Shown: positions 26,192 to 32,447 of the stretch, piece after piece
Layout: the number at the start of each line of letters is the position of its first letter
Numbering within the stretch: the stretch's first letter is position 1
NCBI RefSeq assembly: GCF_000829695.1
Contig: NZ_BBNN01000016.1
Coordinates: 248,001 to 312,000, forward strand
From: Streptomyces sp. NBRC 110035
GTDB lineage: Bacteria > Actinomycetota > Actinomycetes > Streptomycetales > Streptomycetaceae
DNA: 64,000 nucleotides
Direction: 5' to 3'
Position numbers and translations under genes: made by a program
The notes under the pieces: generated by a model
Databases searched by the model: none
What the model was told of the DNA's origin: nothing
What the model saw: only the letters and a program-made list of their open reading frames with translations

Positions 26192-26497
26192 ATGACCGGA
26201 CGGTGGCAGGCGGCCCTGGGGGCGAACGTGCTTCTCGGTGTCCCGGGCGTGATACCGATCTGGATCCTGTGGTTCCTCGCAGCGAGCTGGATCAGCGGCC
26301 CCGAGCCGACGGACAACGACCCCATGGTGCTCTGGCTGCCGATCGCGGCCATTGTCGTCGTCCCCTACGCCATGCTCTGGCTGTCCGTGAACCGCTCCCT
26401 CGCGCGCCGGAATTCGCTCACCCCGCGCACCTACTGGTGGCTCAGCGCCCTGGCCACCTTCCTGCCGACCACGGCGCTGATCATCTACTCACCCTAA
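26192..26497 (+). CDS. Small three-helix membrane protein
   Basis: A 101-residue protein with three hydrophobic helices at about residues 8-31 (LGANVLLGVPGVIPIWILWFLAA), 46-66 (VLWLPIAAIVVVPYAMLWLSV) and 81-98. It lies 28 bp after the DUF1906 gene and 15 bp before the Tat protein gene, so it is probably in one transcript. No family is recognised. It could anchor or export the DUF1906 protein, but that is speculation from position. Confidence 0.7.
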   Translation: MTGRWQAALGANVLLGVPGVIPIWILWFLAASWISGPEPTDNDPMVLWLPIAAIVVVPYAMLWLSVNRSLARRNSLTPRTYWWLSALATFLPTTALIIYSP

Positions 26498-26512
26498 GAA
26501 GGGAACCAAGAC

Positions 26513-27226
26513 GTGCACACCGACAGGCGCGGCAGCGTGAACGGGATATCGAGACGAACCCTGGTGAGGACCGCCGGCGTGATCACGGCCGCCGCGGCGA
26601 CCGGCTCCCTCGCCCCCGTCACCGCGACGGCCGCCCCCGCGGCCGCCCCCGTGAACGCGCCGAAGAAGGCCCTCACCTCAGCCAACGGCTGGACCTTGGA
26701 GAAGGAGGCCAACCACGTCTCCACCGTCTGGACGCGCTCCGTCCCGGGCACCGGCCTGGAGGTCGACATCAGGATCGGCGACGTGGAGGCGATCCTGCTT
26801 CATGTCGTCCGCCGATTCCACTACGAGGTCGAGCGGCTGCCCCGCGTGGACCTGGCGGGCTGGCAGCGGATCGACGGCCTGCAGAAGGACAAGCCGGTGT
26901 CCAACCTCGCCTCGGGCACCGCGGTGCGGATCCGCCCGGGCGCCGGCGCGAGCGGCAGCCTCTTCCCGCTCCAGGTGCTGACGGTGCGCGACATCCTCGC
27001 CGACTGCGAGGGCGTCGTGCGCTGGGGCGGCGACGACGACCCGGTCGACGAGTCGCTGTTCTACATCGACCGCGGCCCGGACGACGCGTCGGTCCGAGGG
27101 CTCGCCGACCGGCTGCGTCTGGCCGAGGCCACGCCCGGTGAGGGCGCCGGCGTGACGGTGGACGTGCTGGCCCCGTCCCGTCGCGACCGCGCGAAGCGGC
27201 TGGTGAAGGAGCAGCGCGCGAACTGA
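26513..27226 (+). CDS. Tat-exported hypothetical protein
   Basis: A 237-residue protein with a twin-arginine signal (SRRTLVRTAGVITAAAATGS at about residues 13-32, cleavage near ATA). The mature domain is mixed alpha/beta and has no cysteine pair suggestive of disulfides (it has one Cys, in ILADCEG), fitting export in folded form. The motif DPVDESLFYIDRG lies near the C-terminus. The GTG start was chosen because it places the Tat motif near the N-terminus. Last gene of the DUF1906 operon; a terminator follows 20 bp later. Function unknown. Confidence 0.75.
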   Translation: MHTDRRGSVNGISRRTLVRTAGVITAAAATGSLAPVTATAAPAAAPVNAPKKALTSANGWTLEKEANHVSTVWTRSVPGTGLEVDIRIGDVEAILLHVVRRFHYEVERLPRVDLAGWQRIDGLQKDKPVSNLASGTAVRIRPGAGASGSLFPLQVLTVRDILADCEGVVRWGGDDDPVDESLFYIDRGPDDASVRGLADRLRLAEATPGEGAGVTVDVLAPSRRDRAKRLVKEQRAN

Positions 27227-27246
27227 GGCCCGTAAGAACACGCGCC

Positions 27247-27274
27247 CGGGGGCGGATCGTTCGGTCCGCCCCCG
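27247..27274 (+). terminator. Terminator of the DUF1906 operon
   Basis: CGGGGGCGGA and TCCGCCCCCG form a perfect 10-bp stem with an 8-nt loop, 20 bp after the Tat-protein stop codon. Confidence 0.65.
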
Positions 27275-27406
27275 AAGGACGGCGTCTCCCGGTGGAGCGC
27301 TGTCCAGCCTCCCCGGCCACCACGGCGCGGACCGGACTCCCGACGAGGACGCGCTCCGCGCCCCCGCCCGCCCTGCCGACCGCCGAGCCGCAGCCCGGCA
27401 CCACCG

Positions 27407-27530
27407 CACGCGCTCCGCGCCCACCTGGCCGCCCTGCTGCCGGAGTGCATGCGGCCCGCCGCTCTCGTGCACCGGACCGAACTGCCGCTGACCCGCAGCG
27501 GAAAAGCTCCACGCCGAGGCGCTGCCCGCC
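27407..27530 (+). pseudogene. Remnant of an NRPS adenylation domain C-terminus
   Basis: The plus strand reads HALRAHLAALLPECMRPAALV and then TELPLTRSGK, the familiar end of an NRPS adenylation domain with the A10 lysine motif (usually LPLTxNGK). After GGAAAA a single extra base shifts the frame; dropping one base continues it as LHAEALPAA, the expected sequence. There is no start, stop or upstream domain, so this is a decayed fragment of about 40 codons between the DUF1906 operon and the cellulase gene. The rest of the 314-bp gap shows nothing else that I recognise. Confidence 0.6.
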
Positions 27531-27588
27531 GCCCGCCCGCCACCCCGGCGGACTGCCGATCGCAGGGGCAGGCGGCGGGAGCCCTCGA

Positions 27589-28554
27589 TCAGTAGCCGTA
27601 GATCATCTTGTAGGCGACCTCGGGGAGGAACTGTCCGGCCGCGGAGCCGGCTCCGACGCCGCAGTTGCCGTCCGACTCGCCCGGGGTTTTGATCCACAGG
27701 AGCATCTCGGCTCCTCCGCCCGTCCGGGTGGGCGTGCCGATGCGGCGGCCCGAGGGGTTGCACCACTGTCCGTCGGAGCCGTTGCCGTTGCGGCTGGTGT
27801 CCACGACGAACGGCTTGGTGTAGCCGAAGCGGGCGCTGAGTTCGCTGTTGACGGCGTTGCCGTAGGAGGTGTTCTCCGCGGTGGTGATGTAGTTGGAGAC
27901 GTTGAGCGAGAAGCCGTGGGCCTGGCGGAGGCCGGCTTCGTGGAGGCGCCGGGCCATGGTCGCCGCGTCGGCCCAGCGCGGGTTGCCGGCGTCCATGTAG
28001 ACCCAGGTGTTGGGAGCCTGGCGGTTGAACTGGGCGAGGGCGCCGGTGAGCATGCCCTCGCGTTCGTCGATCTGAGCCTGGGTCATGCAGCCGTAGTCCC
28101 CGAGGGAATCCGGTTCGAGGACGACGAGGGCCGGGCGGTTGCCGATCCCGCCGGCGAACTGGGCGATCCAGTCGGCGTAGGCGGACGGCGAAGCGGCTCC
28201 GCCGGCGGAGTGCCCGCCGCAGTGGTCGCGGTGGTAGATGTTGTACGCGACGAGGACGGGCAGCTTGTCCTGGTGGTCCGCCGCTCCGACGTAGGCACCC
28301 GTGACGGTGCCGATGGCGCCGCTCCAGGAACCGAACCAACGGGCCATCGGCGTGTTGGCGATGGACGCGTTGATCGCGGCGGCCCGGCCGTCGCCGGGGT
28401 GGGAGGCCGCCCACCTCTTCGCACTGGAGTCGGGGTCCACGTAGAACCCACTGGTCATGGTGGTCGGGTCGGCCGCGTGGGCGGACGGTGCGGCGGTGAA
28501 CGCCAGCGGCAGAGCGAAGAGCGCTGCGGCCAAGGCGCGGAGTCTACGGCGCAT
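27589..28554 (-). CDS. GH6 endoglucanase (cellulase), catalytic domain only
   Basis: A 321-residue secreted enzyme that cuts beta-1,4-glucan. The Sec signal peptide is residues 1-27 (cleavage at AHA-AD). GH6 landmarks follow in order: GFYVDPDSSA, LPVLVAYNIYHRDHCGG, LVVLEPDSLGDYGC with the catalytic-acid Asp, YMDAGNPRW, FSLNVSNY and FVVDTSRNGNG, then WCNPSGRRIG and LLWIKTPGESDG. There is no carbohydrate-binding module or linker, so it is shorter than many Streptomyces cellulases. The upstream region carries two tandem CebR-type boxes at 28646-28674, consistent with induction by cellobiose or longer cello-oligosaccharides. Confidence 0.93.
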   Translation of the reverse strand: MRRRLRALAAALFALPLAFTAAPSAHAADPTTMTSGFYVDPDSSAKRWAASHPGDGRAAAINASIANTPMARWFGSWSGAIGTVTGAYVGAADHQDKLPVLVAYNIYHRDHCGGHSAGGAASPSAYADWIAQFAGGIGNRPALVVLEPDSLGDYGCMTQAQIDEREGMLTGALAQFNRQAPNTWVYMDAGNPRWADAATMARRLHEAGLRQAHGFSLNVSNYITTAENTSYGNAVNSELSARFGYTKPFVVDTSRNGNGSDGQWCNPSGRRIGTPTRTGGGAEMLLWIKTPGESDGNCGVGAGSAAGQFLPEVAYKMIYGY

Positions 28555-28645
28555 GACTGAACCTCGTTCTCCTGGCAGGGATGCGTCGCACGCTCTCGTC
28601 CCGAGCCTGCGACGCGCTGAAGAAGTGCGGTGGCACGATCATTTC

Positions 28646-28659
28646 TGGGAGCGCTCCCA
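28646..28659. promoter_or_regulatory. CebR-type operator, box 1
   Basis: TGGGAGCGCTCCCA is a perfect 14-bp palindrome identical to the known CebR consensus of streptomycetes, 92 bp upstream of the cellulase start. Confidence 0.85.
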
Positions 28660-28660
28660 C

Positions 28661-28674
28661 TGGAAGCGCTCCCA
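28661..28674. promoter_or_regulatory. CebR-type operator, box 2
   Basis: TGGAAGCGCTCCCA differs from the perfect palindrome at one position and lies 1 bp from box 1, giving a tandem pair with 15-bp centre spacing. That places both on nearly opposite helix faces and may allow graded repression. Confidence 0.8.
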
Positions 28675-28796
28675 ATAGCGCGGCGAAACCGTTGGGGTGT
28701 GGTCGGTATGGTGGGACGGGGCAGCTGAGCTGTCAAGGGTCAATGCGCAAGCATCTTCACCGACGTGCATGCCCGGAGGTCTGGCGGGGCTGAAAC

Positions 28797-28810
28797 TGGA
28801 AGCGCTTCCA
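28797..28810. promoter_or_regulatory. CebR/LacI-type operator, box 3
   Basis: TGGAAGCGCTTCCA is a perfect palindrome 117 bp before the LacI-family start. It probably lets the repressor control its own gene. The intergenic stretch 28555-28926 holds no other feature that I recognise. Confidence 0.78.
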
Positions 28811-28926
28811 GTTGGCCGGCCGCTGAGGATCCTCGCTGGTCCCCTGTCGTCCACCGGGCGGGTGGCAGTGGCATGGGCCGAGGTGAGACGCTGCCCGTCC
28901 GGTCGAGGGGGAAGGGCTCGTGCTTC

Positions 28927-29940
28927 ATGGCAGAGGATGCGCCGCGTCGGCAGCCGACGCTCGACGAGGTGGCCGAACGCGCCGGTGTCTCCCGCTCCGT
29001 GGCCTCCCGCGCCCTCAACAACGCTCCGCACGTCAGCCGCGCCAAGCGCGAGGCGGTGGAACGGGCCGCCCGGCAACTCGGGTACGTACCCAATCCGACC
29101 GCCCGCGCTCTGGCCACGCGCCGGACGGGAGCGGCCGCCCTGGTCGTCTCGGGAGAGGACCCGTCGATCTTCGCCGATCCGTTCTTCGCCCAGGTGATCG
29201 TGGGGGCGTCGGCCGCCCTGGAGGAGGCCGACCTGCATCTGATGCTCTGTCTGGCCGCCTCCGACCGGGGCCGCAAACGGGTCGAGGAACTCCTTCGGTC
29301 CAGGGGCGCGGACGGGGTCATGCTGATGGCGCTGCGCGAGGACGATCCGCTGGCCCGTATGGCCGACGAGGCGCAGATGCCCGTCGTGTTCGGTGGTTGC
29401 CCGGTCGGTTCGACTCCCCGGTGGTACGTGGACGTCGACAACGTCGGCGGAGCGCGCGAGGCGACCGAGCACCTGGTCTCGCGCGGCCGCCGGCGCGTGG
29501 CCGCGATCTGCGGGCGTCTGGACACCGAGGCCGGGCGCGCCCGGTACCGCGGCTACCGGGACGCCATGCTGGGCGCCGGCCTCGATCCGTTCCCTCCGCG
29601 GGAGGGCGACTTCACCGAACCCAGCGGAGCCGCCGCCATGGCCGCACTGCTGGCGAGCCGTCCCGAGGTGGACGGGGTGTTCGCCGCCAACGACAACATG
29701 GCGGCGGGAGCGCTGCGCACGTTGCGGGAAGCCGGCCGACGGGTCCCCGCCGACGTCGCCGTGGTCGGCTTCGACGACCTGACGGTCGCCCGGATCGCCG
29801 ATCCACCGCTCACCACCGTCCACCAGCCCATAGAGGCCTTCGGACGGGAGATGGCGCGCATGCTCGTCGCGCTCGTCAACGGGCGGGACCCCACCCCGCT
29901 GATCCTTCCGACCCGCCTGGTCGTCCGCTCCAGCGCCTGA
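28927..29940 (+). CDS. LacI-family repressor, CebR-like
   Basis: A 337-residue repressor. The N-terminal helix-turn-helix is at residues 9-31 (PTLDEVAERAGVSRSVASRALNN), with the hinge helix at about 45-58 (YVPNPTARALATRR). The periplasmic-binding-protein-like core follows, with FAANDNMAAGALRTLREAGRRVPADVAVVGFDD near 255-290. The ATG at 28927 was chosen because the HTH follows directly. The gene is divergent from the GH6 cellulase and the intergenic region holds three CebR-type boxes. CebR normally sits beside the cebEFG transporter, absent here, so this may be a dedicated paralogue for the cellulase. Ligand not determined. Confidence 0.9.
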   Translation: MAEDAPRRQPTLDEVAERAGVSRSVASRALNNAPHVSRAKREAVERAARQLGYVPNPTARALATRRTGAAALVVSGEDPSIFADPFFAQVIVGASAALEEADLHLMLCLAASDRGRKRVEELLRSRGADGVMLMALREDDPLARMADEAQMPVVFGGCPVGSTPRWYVDVDNVGGAREATEHLVSRGRRRVAAICGRLDTEAGRARYRGYRDAMLGAGLDPFPPREGDFTEPSGAAAMAALLASRPEVDGVFAANDNMAAGALRTLREAGRRVPADVAVVGFDDLTVARIADPPLTTVHQPIEAFGREMARMLVALVNGRDPTPLILPTRLVVRSSA

Positions 29941-30071
29941 CGGCCGTGACCCGGCCTCGGCTGTCGACGCGGAGGCCGGCTTGCCGTCCGGGAGGGACAG
30001 GAGCGGGCCGCGCCGACGGTGGTTTTCCCGTGCGCCACGTACAGGAAGGCGTCGCTGCCGGCGAGCAGCCC

Positions 30072-30392
30072 GGCGTCATCGATGCGTTCGTGGTCCGCAT
30101 GACCCCGGTACCGGCCGCCATGGCGCTGCTCGGCCGTCGCGCCCGGCACCCGCCCCGCCGGCTCGACCGCACCACCCCCGCCGTCGACATCGAAGCCCAT
30201 GTCCGGAATCTGGACGTCGCCGGCGCCATCATTCGGCCGGCCGCGTTCATGGAGCTCCCGGTGATCCCCGAAACGGGCCCCGACCGAGGACACCTGTCCT
30301 TCCTGATGCGCCCGGACCAGGCCATGCAGTTCATCGCAGTACGCGACATCGGCCGCATCGTCGCCGTGGTTCTTCGGCTCACCCGATCGTAA
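30072..30392 (+). pseudogene. Chimeric remnant: MMPL transporter tail joined to an NmrA-like fragment
   Basis: One open frame holds pieces of two unrelated families. At 30072-30200 it reads GVIDAFVVRMTPVPAAMALLG and LDRTTPAVDIE, the last transmembrane helix and tail of MMPL-family transporters. From 30201 to the stop at 30392 it reads VRNLDVAGAIIRPAAFMEL, then PDQAMQFIAVRDIGRIVAVVL, the middle of NmrA-like NAD(P)-binding proteins. There is no plausible start for either. This is best explained by deletion or recombination joining two dead genes in frame, though a translated fusion is not excluded. Confidence 0.6.
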
Positions 30393-30423
30393 GCGCTGTC
30401 CCGTAACCCCACGAGGCTGAGGG

Positions 30424-30852
30424 TCATGCCGTGTCCGGGGCGGCGCCGATGGCACCGGCCGAGCGAAGCGAACGCCCAAGGTCTCCGGTGAGGATGCGGG
30501 GGTGGCGCCGCCACCACCACAGGTCGGGGCCGGGCAGCCTGTGGAACTGATCGAGTGCTTGGCCGTCGTCGCCGATGGTCGCGGCCTTGCACCGCGCGTC
30601 CAAGGCTTTGATCCGCGGGGTCCAGAGCTGGACGACGTGTTCGTCCGGCAGGAGCCACGCCTCGTGCAGCCAGTTCCGGCAGTAGAGGTCGTTGGTGTAC
30701 TCGTGGATGTCGTCGCCGTAGCCGCGCTCGATGGCGCTCACCAGGGCGGCCCACGCGTTCACCTTTTCAGCGACCGTGAACGCCGTCCTCCAGCCGCGCT
30801 GATGCAACAGCTGAACCGTTCCGGGTTCGGGCGGCCGGCGCGTGATCACCAC
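30424..30852 (-). pseudogene. Hypothetical protein, 5' end replaced by an IS end
   Basis: The reverse-strand frame encodes 142 residues of protein-like composition (HQRGWRTAFTVAEKVNAWAALVSAIERGYGDDIHEY, then WWWRRHPRI). The first 13 codons lie inside the IS3-family terminus that ends at 30812, so the native N-terminus has been lost and the present ATG at 30852 belongs to the element. The family is not recognised. The protein may still be made from the IS-provided start, but more likely this is a truncated gene. Confidence 0.55.
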
Positions 30853-30894
30853 GCTGCCCGGCGGTCAGGCCGACCGGGCCCCGGACCTCGTTGA

Positions 30895-30937
30895 CCGCGA
30901 CCCGGCACCGGTGCCCCGAACCGGTGCCGGGTCGCGG
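30895..30937. repeat. 18-bp perfect inverted repeat inside the IS remnant
   Basis: CCGCGACCCGGCACCGGT and its exact reverse complement are separated by 7 nt (GCCCCGA). It sits where the transposase homology starts, so it may mark the internal deletion junction of the element. It could also block read-through as a hairpin. Confidence 0.6.
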
Positions 30938-31446
30938 ACTTCACCCACGTGAGGACCTGGGCAGGTGTCGTCTGCGTCGCCTTCGTCGTGGACACCTTCT
31001 CCCGCCGGGTCGTCGGCTGGTCCGCGGCCACCGTGAAGGAAACGGTCTTCGTGCTGGACGCCCCGGAGATGGCGCTGCGGCAACGCGACCGCGACCAGCA
31101 CCCCCTTCGGCCGGGCGAGTTGATACACCGCTCGGATGCCGGGTCGCAGGTACGCGAGTTTCCGGCTCGTCGACCATCTGGAGACCGCCGGCATTGCCGC
31201 TTCCATCGGATCGGTGGGCGACGCCTACGACTGATGGAGAGCACGATCGGCCTGTTCAAGACCGAACTGATCAAGCCCAGGCGGCCGTGGAGGACGCTGT
31301 CCGACGTCGAGCTCGCCACCGCCGAGTACGTCGACTGGTACAACCACCGGTGACTCCACGGTGAGATAGGCCACGTCCCACCGGTCGAATACGAGAACAA
31401 CCACTACCTCGCAACTACGAAACCCCAGGTCACACCCAACGTCTGA
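30913..31446 (+). pseudogene. IS3-family transposase (OrfB, rve core) remnant
   Basis: From about 30913 the plus strand reads VADFTHVRTWAGVVCVAFVVDTFSRRVVGW, a DDE integrase core of IS3 OrfB. A one-base insertion near 31150 (CAGGTACGCG) shifts the frame. The proper sequence continues as FRLVDHLETAGIAASIGSVGDAYD until about seven bases are missing near 31228, which restores the first frame at LMESTIGLFKTELIKP. A TGA replaces an Arg codon after WYNHR, and the original tail (LHGEIGHVPPVEYENNHY) continues to a stop at 31446. The gene lacks its 5' end and is inactive. Confidence 0.85.
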
Positions 31447-31451
31447 GATCT

Positions 31452-31925
31452 CTACCGAACCCGGAACGGTTCAATCCGCCACAACTCAACGGCCTGCTCG
31501 TTCCGCCCGACCACCCGATGTGCGGGGACCTGCGGCGACCAGCCCAGCCGGTGCAGCAGATGCGACACCCCTCGTGGCGTGTACCGGTGCCCGAACAGCC
31601 GATGGATCAGCTCCGCGACCCTCGCCAAGTTCCACCGCTGGTCCTCCCTCCAGCCGTGCGCCGCCGGGGCGGCCTGCAGCCGCGCCGCCCGGGCATCGTT
31701 GAGCTGACAGGGAAAGCCGCCAGGCCCCTCGGAGACCAGGGCCGACCTGTCGCCGTCGCGCCAGACGGCGTGCCAGGCGTACGCCGACTTCCGCGACACC
31801 CGTAACCTGCGGGCCACCCCCGGCGGCCGCACCCCTTGCCCGAACATCTCCGCGGCCTCGAAACGCACTGCTTCACGCTTCACCCGCCCCGCGGCGGTCA
31901 GAACACCGCCATCCGCATACCGCAC
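31452..31925 (-). pseudogene. IS630-family transposase, truncated by the IS3-type element
   Basis: The reverse strand from a GTG at 31925 reads VRYADGGVLTAAGRVKREAV, then RLRVSRKSAYAWHAVWRDG, RWNLARVAELIHRLFG and RGVSHLLHRLGWSPQVP. This is the N-terminal winged-helix pair of IS630-type transposases. After VELWR the frame enters the IS3-family terminus and stops, so the catalytic DDE domain is gone. About 150 residues remain. The order of events is clear: the IS3-type element inserted into, or recombined with, an older IS630 copy. Confidence 0.8.
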
Positions 31926-31975
31926 GATGAGGATGCAGCACCGCCAACGCCCGCTGTCACCCCACCCTTTCAACC

Positions 31976-32160
31976 TCAGCGGCAACGCTGACGGACGACT
32001 GTGGTGCAGGGCGGCGGTTCGCCGCCGTCGGCACCGACTGTCTCGGCGGTCACCGGGCTGTCGAGGGCGGTGCTGAGGGTGTCGATGACGTCTCGCTGGA
32101 GGCGGGGTCGGACGTGGGCGTAGAGGGTGGTCATCGGGTGCTGGCCGGAGTGGCTCGAAA
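31976..32160 (-). pseudogene. Tyrosine-recombinase C-terminal remnant
   Basis: The reverse strand ends with SSHSGQHPMTTLYAHVRPRL then QRDVIDTLSTAL. It resembles the C-terminus of phage-type integrases, where a Gly-His-Ser motif is followed by the catalytic Tyr in a YSHV-like context. No upstream catalytic Arg is seen. It fits with the surrounding mobile-element debris. The match is short and the 5' limit is approximate. Confidence 0.42.
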
Positions 32161-32447
32161 GGTTTCCCGCTACGTCGTCCCATTCATCGGGGCGGCGCCA
32201 CATGCTTTGCTGCAAACTCGGAACAGCTGGCAGCTGTGCTGATGGAGGAAGCAGTGCGTCGACGGGGGACCGGGCGAGAGTGCGGTCGGCAGGCCGCGCT
32301 GCGTCAGGGGCGCGCGTACACGCCGAAAGGCTAGGACTCGATCGACGAGGCCGTCGGCAGTGCCCGACGAGTCGAGCCGCGGGGGCATCGGGCCGCCGGC
32401 TTCCTCGGGCTGTGTGAGATTTCGTGAGACGTGAGAGGGTCTGGGGC
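32161..32447. other. Intergenic region between IS debris and pcaL-like gene
   Basis: These 287 bp contain no gene or repeat that I recognise. They must hold the promoter of the following gene, because the upstream elements are inactive remnants, but no clear -35/-10 pair is visible. Confidence 0.3.

Larger units (their letters stand above)
30812..31473 (+). mobile_element. Internally deleted IS3-family element with perfect 19-bp ends
   Basis: The sequence TGAACCGTTCCGGGTTCGG at 30812-30830 recurs as its exact reverse complement at 31455-31473, defining a 662-bp unit. Inside lies the 3' part of an IS3-type transposase gene. Intact IS3 members are about 1.2-1.5 kb, so roughly half, including orfA, has been lost. 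No 3-4-bp target duplication is visible, which suggests that a flanking deletion followed insertion. It truncates the gene on its left and the IS630 transposase on its right. Confidence 0.85.

Noticed and set aside
28082..28100. Possible second start inside the GH6 gene
   Set aside because: The full-length frame has a proper signal peptide, so the internal start is not needed.
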